DNA of 64,000 nt from Treponema sp. Lineage in GTDB: Bacteria > Spirochaetota > Spirochaetia > Treponematales > Treponemataceae. The translations under genes were made by a program, and so were the position numbers. Shown in pieces: positions 57,009 to 64,000 of the stretch. The stretch is taken from positions 88,346 to 152,345 of the forward strand of contig JAFZLA010000010.1 of NCBI GenBank assembly GCA_017551705.1. Reading direction: 5' to 3'. Each line of letters opens with the position of its first letter. Position 1 is the first letter of the stretch. The notes beneath the pieces were generated by a model, which saw only the letters and a list, made by a program, of their open reading frames with translations, was not told where the DNA came from and searched no databases.

Positions 57009-58587
57009 CATTCTCTTGACCGACGACGAGCAAATAGTCATAGATTCTCTGACGATGATTCTTACCAAAAACTTTGAGGGGCAAATCTCGCTCTTTTCGG
57101 CCTCCAGCGGCGCCAAAGCCTTGGAAATAGCCCGCTCGGGCGGCATCGACATAGTTTTTATGGACATCCACATGCCCGGCATGAACGGCTTGGAGACGAT
57201 AAGCCTTATAAAGCAAATCAATCCCAACATCGCGATAATCATTCTTTCGGCCTATGACCAATTCCAATACGCGCAGGAGGCCCTAAACCTTGGCGCTTTT
57301 AAGTATTTGACCAAGCCTGTCAACCGCAACTTGATTGTCCAAACCGCGCGCGACGCGATGAACTTGGTCGACAGCGAGCGCGGAAAGCTGACCGACAGCA
57401 TAGAGCTGCACCAAAAGCTCAGCGTAGTGTCAACGATGGTCGAAAGCGACTTTATTTATTCATGCGTCTTCAACAACAGCGGAACGGACTTTTCGGAATA
57501 CCTCAACTACTTTGGAATACAGGGCCTTCCCTACTTTTTTGCTTGCGTCGAAATCTCGGGCGTGTCCAACGACAAGAGGTACGACGTTTACGTAAAGGTT
57601 CGCGACGTGCTTTCGTCCAAGTGCCGCTGCGTTACAGGCTCCTTTATGGGAGACCGAATCGGAGTATTTTTTCCGCTCGCGCAAAACGAAAATCCCGCGG
57701 AGCTTGTAAAAGAAATCTACACATTGCTTGCCACAAAAATTTCTGGCAAAGTAAAAATCGGCGCGAGCAAAACCGAACGCGACATAAAGAACGCGCAAGG
57801 AGCCTACAACGAAGCGGCTTCTTCGCTGGCCAAAATTCCTGACGACGGCGGAATCTTTTTGTGCGGAGAAGAAGAAGCCGCGCAAGAAAAAGGCGTTTCG
57901 GAAGATTCATTGCTGGAAAAAACTTTGACCAAGCTCATCGCTTCTGTCAAGGCAGGAAACGCCCTATCGGCCCAACAAGCCGCAAAGGATTACTTTGAAT
58001 GCCTCAAGGCGGCGCGGCAAGGACAAATGGACAAAATCAAAGGCGGACTTTTTGAGACTCTTGTAAAAGAAAGAAGCGCCGCCAGCGCCGCCAATCCAAG
58101 CTTTAAGGACGACTCAGCTTCGGGCGAATTTACTTTCTTTGCCCAGACAAACAATTTGGAAGAATTGGCAAAGTATTTTTCGGAACGGTCGGTGGAATGC
58201 GCGTCGGCGGCGTCGATTGGCAAAAACGGAGAGGAAAACCCAATCGTGCAAAAGGCGCGCAAATTCATTGACGCCAATCTAAGCGACCTTCCCAGCCTTG
58301 AAGGCCTGGCCGAAATATTGGGCGTGAGCCCCTTCTATTTGAGCAAACTTTTCAAGGAGCAGACTGGAGAGACTTACATAAACTACGTCACTTCGGCCAG
58401 GCTCGAAAAAGCCAAAAAGCTTTTGTCCGACGGCGCCATGATAATAAAGGAGATTTCGGCCGGCGTGGGCTACAACGACCAAAATTACTTTAGCAAACTA
58501 TTCCGCCAGCAATACGGAGAGACGCCAAGCGAATACAGGTCCCGCATGTTAGGGAAAGGAGATGAGAATGAGAGCGGCAAGATTTAA
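57001..58587 (+). CDS. YesN-type response regulator with AraC DNA-binding domain
   Basis: The 528-residue protein has an N-terminal receiver domain (acidic pair D8/D9, phospho-acceptor D55 in FMDIHMPG, Lys in YLTKPVN), a long central region (about residues 130-410) and a C-terminal AraC pair of helix-turn-helices (LAEILGVSPFYLSKLFKEQT and ISAGVGYNDQNYFSKLFRQQYG). It is the cognate regulator of the kinase before it and presumably activates the neighbouring transporter genes. Its end overlaps the next gene by 20 bp or more. Confidence 0.93.
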   Translation: MYNILLTDDEQIVIDSLTMILTKNFEGQISLFSASSGAKALEIARSGGIDIVFMDIHMPGMNGLETISLIKQINPNIAIIILSAYDQFQYAQEALNLGAFKYLTKPVNRNLIVQTARDAMNLVDSERGKLTDSIELHQKLSVVSTMVESDFIYSCVFNNSGTDFSEYLNYFGIQGLPYFFACVEISGVSNDKRYDVYVKVRDVLSSKCRCVTGSFMGDRIGVFFPLAQNENPAELVKEIYTLLATKISGKVKIGASKTERDIKNAQGAYNEAASSLAKIPDDGGIFLCGEEEAAQEKGVSEDSLLEKTLTKLIASVKAGNALSAQQAAKDYFECLKAARQGQMDKIKGGLFETLVKERSAASAANPSFKDDSASGEFTFFAQTNNLEELAKYFSERSVECASAASIGKNGEENPIVQKARKFIDANLSDLPSLEGLAEILGVSPFYLSKLFKEQTGETYINYVTSARLEKAKKLLSDGAMIIKEISAGVGYNDQNYFSKLFRQQYGETPSEYRSRMLGKGDENESGKI

Positions 58588-59704
58588 TGAATGTAAAACC
58601 AAGATAGAAGGATGCCGCATAAGCCGCAACATTCGCGCGCGCGACAATGCTTGCGCGAACAGCGGTACTGGCATGGCCAAAACTCTTTTGGCGGCGCTTC
58701 TTTTGGCGCTAGCGGCGGCTTCTTGCCAAAAGCAAAACGCCGAATCGACAAAGCCCAGCGCGCAAGAAAAAAATTCCGCGCGAATAACAATCGGCTTTTC
58801 CATCGACACCCTGGCCATCGAGCGCTGGAGGCGGGACTGCGACGTTTTTTTGAACACTGCAAAAGATTTGGGCGCCGACGTCATAGTTCAAAATTCGGGC
58901 AACAGCGTCGAAGTCCAAAACCAGCAAATCGCCTACTTGGTAAAGCGCGGCGTAAAGGCTGTAGTCATCGTTCCCAAGGACGCTGAAAGTTTGGGAGAAA
59001 GCGTCCGCCTTGCAAGAAGCAAGGGCATTCCAGTAATATCGTACGACCGCCTTTTGCGAAACTCCCCCATCGACCTTTACGTCACGATAGACAGCCAGGC
59101 GGTCGGAACCTTGATGGCCCAAGAGCTTTTGCGAAGAAAGCCGCGCGGCTCCTTCTTTTGCTTTTACGGACCAAAAGAAGACTTTAACATGACCCTGATC
59201 CGCCGCGGCGTCGAAGCCGAAATCCAAAAGAGCAAGGCGGCCATCACCTACAATTATTGGACCGACGGCTGGAACTACGACTTGTCCTACAGAAAGATGG
59301 CCGAACTGTTAAGGGCCGGCCAAATTCCTGACGCTGTCGTCGCCGGAAACGACGCCGTGGCCGATTCAATAATCCGCGCGATCGGCGAGTACGCGCCAGG
59401 CCTAAACATAGCGGTCAGCGGCCAGGACGCCGACATAGCGGGCTGCCAAAACGTCGTTTCGGGAAAGCAGGCCTTGACGATTTACAAGCCCATTTCGGAA
59501 CTGGCCGAAAAGTCCGCGCAAATTGCGGTGGCCTTGGCCCAAGGAAAAAGCGTAAAGGAATGCGACGGAGTTAATGGAAGCATTGACAACGGTTCGGGCG
59601 AAATTCCGGTCCTTTGGCTGCATCCAACTGCCGTAACGGCCGCAAATATAGACGAAATAGTCATAAAAGGCGGCTTTCACACCCGCGAAGAAGTGTACAA
59701 GTAG
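58568..59704 (+). CDS. XylF-like sugar-binding lipoprotein
   Basis: A periplasmic sugar-binding protein resembling the D-xylose-binding XylF type: TIGFSIDTLAIERWRRDC, VQNSGNSVEVQNQQIAYLVKRGVKAVVIVPKD, PVISYDRL and AVAGNDAVADSII. The lipobox is LAAASC, so it is membrane-tethered. The start is uncertain. A strong AAAGGAG favours the ATG at 58568 (378 residues), giving 36 residues before the signal core; an ATG at 58673 begins right at the core (MAKTLLAALL) but has no ribosome binding site. It is co-transcribed with the kinase and regulator and followed by a strong terminator, so it may be a signalling partner rather than the main transport protein. Confidence 0.85.
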   Translation: MRAARFNECKTKIEGCRISRNIRARDNACANSGTGMAKTLLAALLLALAAASCQKQNAESTKPSAQEKNSARITIGFSIDTLAIERWRRDCDVFLNTAKDLGADVIVQNSGNSVEVQNQQIAYLVKRGVKAVVIVPKDAESLGESVRLARSKGIPVISYDRLLRNSPIDLYVTIDSQAVGTLMAQELLRRKPRGSFFCFYGPKEDFNMTLIRRGVEAEIQKSKAAITYNYWTDGWNYDLSYRKMAELLRAGQIPDAVVAGNDAVADSIIRAIGEYAPGLNIAVSGQDADIAGCQNVVSGKQALTIYKPISELAEKSAQIAVALAQGKSVKECDGVNGSIDNGSGEIPVLWLHPTAVTAANIDEIVIKGGFHTREEVYK

Positions 59705-59780
59705 GAACGAGTCAAGACACGCTTCGCTTAAAGTCTTGACTCGTTCCTTTTGAGGCGCGAACGGAATTTTCGCGCCTCAA
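59704..59780 (+). terminator. Double hairpin closing the sugar-sensing operon
   Basis: The first stem is 15 bp perfect (59704-59718 with 59733-59747, 14-nt loop) and is followed by TTTT. It begins inside the stop codon of the lipoprotein gene. The second stem is 12 bp perfect (59750-59761 with 59769-59780, 7-nt loop). Together they separate the sensor operon from the transporter genes. Confidence 0.8.
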
Positions 59781-59850
59781 TAGCAAAATTTTGTCCACAA
59801 AAAATTCCTAGTCCAAAAGACAAAAAATTCCTAAAAAATAGCAAAATTTT
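59781..59850 (+). repeat. Symmetric A/T-rich direct repeats upstream of the sugar transporter
   Basis: TAGCAAAATTTT occurs at 59781-59792 and 59839-59850, flanking two copies of AAAAAATTCCTA (59799-59810 and 59822-59833, 23 bp apart). The rest of 59851-59964 holds a possible -10 (TATATT, 59907-59912) with a poor -35, a short GGCC hairpin (59880-59895) and the GGAGGA ribosome binding site of the next gene. The repeats are candidate operators, perhaps for the AraC-type regulator. Confidence 0.5.
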
Positions 59851-59964
59851 CCCAAAATCAGCAATAAAATCAAGAAAATGGCCGGTTTTTTGGCCCTTTT
59901 ATGCTTTATATTAGAGTCGAGCCGTAGGAATAATGCGGCCGAATAAAATCAAATGGAGGATTTT

Positions 59965-61023
59965 ATGAAAAAAATCATTTCAGTTGCCGTAGCGGCAATG
60001 CTCGCCGGAGCGGTTTTCGCCGCTCCTAAAGTAAAGGTTGGCGTTTCAATGCCTACAAAGTCTTTGCAGCGCTGGAACCAGGACGGAAGCAACATGGCCA
60101 AAGAGCTTAAGAAGGCCGGATATGTTGTCGACCTCCAGTACGCCAACAACGACATCGCCATGCAGACTCAGCAGATTGAGAACATGCTCACAAAGGGCGA
60201 CAAGATCTTGGTTATCGCTTCTATCGACGGAAGCGCTCTCAAGGGCGTTCTTGACACAGCCAAGAAGCAGGGCGTAAAAGTTATCGCTTATGACCGCTTG
60301 ATCATGAACAGCGACGCCGTTTCTTACTATGCCACATTCGACAACTACAAAGTTGGAACAATCCAGGGCAACTACCTTGTTGACAAGCTCAAGCTCAAGA
60401 GCCGCACAGCCAAGGATCCTGCCTACATCGAGTTCTTCACAGGATCTCCCGATGACAACAACATCAACTTCTTCTTTGGCGGAGCCATGGACGTTTTGAC
60501 ACCTTACCTCAAGTCAGGCGTTTTGGTTTGCCGCTCAGGACAGACTTCAAAAGCCCAGTGCGCCACACTCAACTGGTCTACAGAAGTTGCCCAGAAGCGC
60601 ATGGAGAACCTCATCACTTCTCAGAAGTACGGCCCCAACAAGACAAAGCTTGACGCCGTTTACTCTTCAAACGACTCTTGCGCCCAGGGAATCACAAACG
60701 CCTTGGTAGGCGCCGGCTACACAGCCAAGAACTTCCCGATTGTAACTGGACAGGACTGCGACAAGCCGTCTGTTAAAAATATGATTGCCGGAACACAGGC
60801 CATGTCAGTATTCAAGGACACTCGCACATTGGCTTCTCAGGTAGTCAAGATGGTTGACGCTATCGCCAAGGGAACACAGCCACCGATCAACGACAGAAAG
60901 ACCTATGACAACGGAACAGGAATCATTCCGTCTTTCCTTTGCGAACCGGTATTCGGCGACAAGGACAACTACAAAGCGTTGTTGCTTGACTCAGGCTACT
61001 ACACAGCCGCCGACCTTCAATAG
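59965..61023 (+). CDS. Sugar ABC transporter substrate-binding protein (ChvE-like)
   Basis: The 352-residue protein has a signal peptide (MKKIISVAVAAMLAGAVFA, cleaved at FAA-P) without a lipobox and a ChvE/XylF-type fold: VGVSMPTKSLQRWNQDG, TQQIENMLTKGDKILVIASIDG, YDRLIMNSDAVSYYATFDN, ITGQD-like IVTGQDCDKP. ChvE-type proteins bind several monosaccharides. Strong GGAGGA and codon choice unlike most neighbours suggest high expression. A terminator at 61050-61084 follows, so the binding protein is probably made in excess of the ATPase and permease. Confidence 0.9.
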   Translation: MKKIISVAVAAMLAGAVFAAPKVKVGVSMPTKSLQRWNQDGSNMAKELKKAGYVVDLQYANNDIAMQTQQIENMLTKGDKILVIASIDGSALKGVLDTAKKQGVKVIAYDRLIMNSDAVSYYATFDNYKVGTIQGNYLVDKLKLKSRTAKDPAYIEFFTGSPDDNNINFFFGGAMDVLTPYLKSGVLVCRSGQTSKAQCATLNWSTEVAQKRMENLITSQKYGPNKTKLDAVYSSNDSCAQGITNALVGAGYTAKNFPIVTGQDCDKPSVKNMIAGTQAMSVFKDTRTLASQVVKMVDAIAKGTQPPINDRKTYDNGTGIIPSFLCEPVFGDKDNYKALLLDSGYYTAADLQ

Positions 61024-61049
61024 GCTTTAGCGGAGTCAAATCTGCAGTC

Positions 61050-61084
61050 AGGCCGCCCACCCGATAAGGCGGGCGGCCTTTTTT
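61050..61084 (+). terminator. Intercistronic terminator between binding protein and ATPase genes
   Basis: Stem AGGCCGCCC/GGGCGGCCT (61050-61058 with 61071-61079) followed by TTTTTT. It would attenuate transcription into the ATPase and permease genes. Confidence 0.85.
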
Positions 61085-61111
61085 AACGCATTCAGTTTTA
61101 GGAGGAATTCC

Positions 61112-62650
61112 ATGGCAGACATGTTATTGGAAATGAAAGACATCACAAAAAGGTTCGGAAGCGTAACCGCTCTAAACAAAGTGAACCTAAAGGTGGCCAA
61201 CGGAGAAATTCACGCCGTCGTTGGAGAGAATGGAGCCGGAAAGTCAACGTTGATGAACGTTCTTTCGGGAGTCTATCCGTATGGAACTTACGAAGGCGAC
61301 ATTGTATTTGACGGAAAGGTCTGCCAGTTCCAAACAATTAAAGATAGTGAAAAAAAAGGCATTGTAATAATCCACCAGGAACTTGCCTTGGTTCCCCTGC
61401 TTTCTATCGCCGAGAATATGTTCTTGGGCAACGAGCGCGGAACAAAAGCAAGAATCAACTGGGACGAAACATTTAAAAAATGCGCCGAATCATTGGCCCT
61501 TGTTGGATTGAACGAAAATCCGCATACGCTCATCAAGGACATCGGCGTAGGAAAACAGCAGCTTGTCGAAATAGCCAAAGCGCTCGCCAAAGACGTGCGC
61601 CTCTTGATTTTGGACGAGCCTACCGCTTCTTTGAACGACACGGAAGCCAAAAAGCTCCTTGACCTTCTTTTGAAATTAAAGAAGGAACAGGGCATCACTT
61701 CCATTATCATATCTCACAAACTCAACGAAGTCTCTTATGTAGCCGACTCAATCACGGTTATCCGAGACGGAACGACAATCACTTCCATGAAAAAAGGCGC
61801 GGAAGCGATTAACGAAGACGAAATCATCAAGGCTATGGTCGGCCGCTCTTTGGAAAACCGCTTTCCTAAGAGAGAGAACAAAAACATCGGCGACATTTGC
61901 TTTGAGGTCAAGGACTGGTGCGTCGACCACCCGGTATTCGACGGCATAACAGTTTGCGACCACGTAAACTTCAACATCCGCAAGGGCGAAGTCGTCGGAA
62001 TCTCAGGCCTTATGGGAGCCGGCCGAACCGAACTTGCGATGAGCATCTTTGGCCACAGCTACGGTGCCAACATTCGCGGCCACATCTACATGAACGGAAA
62101 GGAAGTGACATTCCCCACTCCAAAGTCCGCCATTGACGCCGGCCTTGCCTATGTAACCGAAGACCGCAAGGGCAACGGCTTGATTCTTAGCGAGTCAATC
62201 GCAAAGAACACCGTAAGCGCCAACCTCAAGAAAATCGTCAACAAATTTGGAGCCATCGACTTTGACTTGGAGAACAAGTACTCGGTTGAGACTGCAAAAG
62301 AAATGCACACAAAGTGCGCCACTGTTCAGGAGCCGGTTGGAAACCTTTCGGGCGGAAACATGCAAAAGGTTCTTATCGGAAAGTGGCTTTTCACAGACCC
62401 TGACATCTTGATTCTTGACGAGCCGACAAGAGGAATCGACGTTGGCGCCAAGTACGAGATTTACTGCCTCATCAACCAGATGGTGGCGGAAGGAAAGTCG
62501 GTTCTTATGATTTCTTCTGAAATGCCTGAAGTCCTTGGAATGAGCGACAGAATCTACATCATGAACGAAGGCAAAATGGTGGGCGAAATGCCAGCCTCAG
62601 AAGCGACGCAAGAAAAAATCATGACTTGCATCATCAACTCAGGAAAATAA
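61112..62650 (+). CDS. Sugar ABC transporter ATP-binding protein (GguA/XylG-like)
   Basis: The 512-residue protein has two ABC cassettes in tandem, as in the carbohydrate class 2 transporters. The first has Walker A GENGAGKST (38-46), signature-like GVGKQQLVEIAKAL and Walker B LLILDEPTASL. The second has a degenerate Walker A (ISGLMGAGRTEL), signature LSGGNMQKV and Walker B ILILDEPTRG. It energises uptake through the permease encoded 12 bp downstream. The ribosome binding site is GGAGG. Similarity is greatest to multiple-monosaccharide (GguA/MmsA) members. Confidence 0.93.
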   Translation: MADMLLEMKDITKRFGSVTALNKVNLKVANGEIHAVVGENGAGKSTLMNVLSGVYPYGTYEGDIVFDGKVCQFQTIKDSEKKGIVIIHQELALVPLLSIAENMFLGNERGTKARINWDETFKKCAESLALVGLNENPHTLIKDIGVGKQQLVEIAKALAKDVRLLILDEPTASLNDTEAKKLLDLLLKLKKEQGITSIIISHKLNEVSYVADSITVIRDGTTITSMKKGAEAINEDEIIKAMVGRSLENRFPKRENKNIGDICFEVKDWCVDHPVFDGITVCDHVNFNIRKGEVVGISGLMGAGRTELAMSIFGHSYGANIRGHIYMNGKEVTFPTPKSAIDAGLAYVTEDRKGNGLILSESIAKNTVSANLKKIVNKFGAIDFDLENKYSVETAKEMHTKCATVQEPVGNLSGGNMQKVLIGKWLFTDPDILILDEPTRGIDVGAKYEIYCLINQMVAEGKSVLMISSEMPEVLGMSDRIYIMNEGKMVGEMPASEATQEKIMTCIINSGK

Positions 62651-62662
62651 AAGGAGATTAGT

Positions 62663-63925
62663 ATGGCAGAAAATACTGTAAAAGCGGCGTCTTTTGACGT
62701 AAAGAAACTGCTCAAAGACAACACGATGTTGTTGATTCTTGTGGCGGTAATGGTTTTGTTCCAAATCTTGACAGGAGCCCTCTTCGCTCCGTCAAACGTT
62801 AACAACATCATCTTGCAGAACTCTTACGTTCTTGTCCTTGCGGCGGGTATGTTGCTCTGCATCCTAACCGGCGGAAACATCGACCTTTCTGTTGGTTCAG
62901 TCGTTTGTTTGGTCGGCGCCATCGCCGGAAAATTGATTGTCGACGCGCACTTGCCAATCGGACTTTCAATTGTAATCTGCTTGTTCATCGGAACTTTGAT
63001 CGGCGCCTGGCACGGAGCCTTTATCGCTTACTTGCACATTCCGCCGTTCATCACAACTCTTTCGGGCATGCTCTTGTGGCGCGGCGTCGCTCTCATCGTT
63101 CTTGACGGTTTGACAATCTCGCCCTTCCCGCAAAAGTACCTCAACTTGTTCTCAAGCTACATCCCCGAAGTTTTCTTCCCCAGCCTTGCCGAACAAGCGT
63201 TGGAAACAACTGAGACTGGAGAATTGACCGCGGCTGCCCTTGCGGCCGAAGCAAAATTGGCTTCAATGACCTTGACCGTGACAATGGTTGTGGCCATCGC
63301 GATTTGCGCGATTATGATTGTCACAAGCCTCGTCAGCAGAAAGACAAAGATTGGCAAAGGCTATGCCGTTGAAGGCGCCGCGCCTTTCTTTGCCCGCCTT
63401 GTAATCATCACATTCGTTGTAATCGCAGCCGCTTGGAAGTTGGCCCACCACCACGGAATTCCGACAGTATTGATTTTGATCGCCATTGTCGTAGCCTTCT
63501 ACACATACTACACCCAGAACACAGTTCCCGGCCGCTACCTCTACGCGATCGGCGGAAACGCCAAGGCAGCCAAACTCTCTGGCGTAAACACCGACAACGT
63601 AATGATGTTCGCCTACACCAACATGGGCTTCCTTTCGGCCGTAGCCGCTTTGGTCTGCGTCGCTCGCTTCAACTCTGCCGCTCCTACAGCCGGCATGAGC
63701 TACGAAATGGACGCCATCGGATCTTGCTTTATCGGCGGAGCGTCAGCTTACGGTGGATCAGGAACTATCGGCGGAGCGGTTGTCGGCGCCATCTTCATGG
63801 GCGTTTTGAACAACGGTATGTCTTTGATGGGCGTTGACTCCAACTGGCAGCAAGCCGTCAAGGGCTTGGTATTGCTCTTGGCCGTAATCTTTGACGTAGT
63901 TTCAAAGCAAAGAAACAAAAGGTAA
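62663..63925 (+). CDS. Sugar ABC transporter permease (GguB/XylH-like)
   Basis: The 420-residue permease has about ten membrane helices and the BPD_transp_2 pattern: LLCILTGGNIDLSVGSVV (about residues 73-90), PPFITTLSGMLLWRG, and the EAA-like GGNAKAAKLSGVNTD (about 295-309) followed by ARFNSAAPTAGMSYEMDAI and GGASAYGGSGTIGGA. The 130-residue insertion between helices 5 and 7 (about residues 150-260) is characteristic of the XylH/GguB long permeases. It completes the importer with the preceding genes. Confidence 0.93.
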   Translation: MAENTVKAASFDVKKLLKDNTMLLILVAVMVLFQILTGALFAPSNVNNIILQNSYVLVLAAGMLLCILTGGNIDLSVGSVVCLVGAIAGKLIVDAHLPIGLSIVICLFIGTLIGAWHGAFIAYLHIPPFITTLSGMLLWRGVALIVLDGLTISPFPQKYLNLFSSYIPEVFFPSLAEQALETTETGELTAAALAAEAKLASMTLTVTMVVAIAICAIMIVTSLVSRKTKIGKGYAVEGAAPFFARLVIITFVVIAAAWKLAHHHGIPTVLILIAIVVAFYTYYTQNTVPGRYLYAIGGNAKAAKLSGVNTDNVMMFAYTNMGFLSAVAALVCVARFNSAAPTAGMSYEMDAIGSCFIGGASAYGGSGTIGGAVVGAIFMGVLNNGMSLMGVDSNWQQAVKGLVLLLAVIFDVVSKQRNKR

Positions 63926-63937
63926 TAAAAAAATCGC

Positions 63938-63956
63938 GGACCCTAACGGCGGGTCC
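63938..63956 (+). terminator. Possible terminator after the permease gene
   Basis: GGACCC/GGGTCC stem (63938-63943 with 63951-63956, 7-nt loop) 12 nt after the stop. No clear T-run follows, so activity is uncertain. The last 44 bases of the window show nothing else. Confidence 0.4.
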
Positions 63957-64000
63957 CAGCGACGAAAAAAAAGACGGAGCCTCCCGTCATTCGCTTGCGG

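Noticed and set aside
1..64000. Mobile elements, integrases, CRISPR arrays, prophage genes
   Set aside because: None seen on either strand; the only repeats are the 69-bp element and local hairpins or operator-like repeats.

Overview
The window is a gene-dense chromosomal stretch from a spirochaete, most likely a Treponema of moderate GC content. The support is: flgJ-flgG-flgF with a SigD/FliA-type promoter, a FlgJ without a muramidase domain, many lipoproteins with loose spirochaetal lipoboxes, a bactofilin, a FemAB-type peptidoglycan bridge enzyme, a class III adenylate cyclase and a PilZ protein. No rRNA, CRISPR, phage or insertion sequence is visible, and no stretch longer than 300 bases lacks a gene. 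The largest gaps are 59705-59964, 4158-4414 and 1160-1374.

Layout. 1-1.2 kb: a DUF4160/DUF2442 pair and a third small gene interrupted by an in-frame TAA. 1.4-7.3 kb: adenylate cyclase, alanine racemase (alr), a lipoprotein, threonine synthase and dCMP deaminase. 7.5-21 kb: a nine-gene co-oriented, mostly overlapping operon. It encodes two TPR-like secreted proteins, a small secreted protein, a TolC-like outer-membrane protein, a membrane-fusion lipoprotein, two Ig-like lipoproteins and two different RND pumps. This looks like a dedicated envelope export machine and is the best candidate for a poorly described system. 21.1-43.6 kb: mainly minus-strand housekeeping operons: uraA, two pseudouridine synthases, a YggS-family protein, rsmA, comEC, PilZ, a DUF4340 protein with a GldA-GldF-GldG triple fusion, rnz, FemAB, metG, glgA-aroH and an SPFH protein. 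A PBP5-like carboxypeptidase, a CPBP protease and a small membrane protein lie on the plus strand. 44-51.5 kb: cca, thiamine pyrophosphokinase, tRNA-Leu, a (d)CMP kinase, YicC, murC and the flagellar rod genes. 51.7-54.5 kb: tRNA-Lys, mtaB, a TPR protein and a bactofilin. 54.5-63.9 kb: a sugar-sensing and uptake locus made of a membrane-anchored binding protein, a LytS/YesM-type kinase, a YesN-type regulator, a XylF-like lipoprotein and a ChvE/GguA/GguB-like ABC transporter.

Two genome-scale signals stand out. First, a 69-bp structured repeat occurs at least four times (copies called A to D below: 4211-4345 interrupted, 20998-21066, 46332-46400, 51590-51658). Three copies lie directly before a promoter in the same orientation, one supplies a SigD -35 box, and two supply the end or stop codon of the gene before them. 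Second, many genes that start transcription units have a -10 box 5-8 nt before the start codon and no Shine-Dalgarno sequence, so leaderless mRNAs are predicted to be common here. All functions are inferred from sequence reading; no database search was run.
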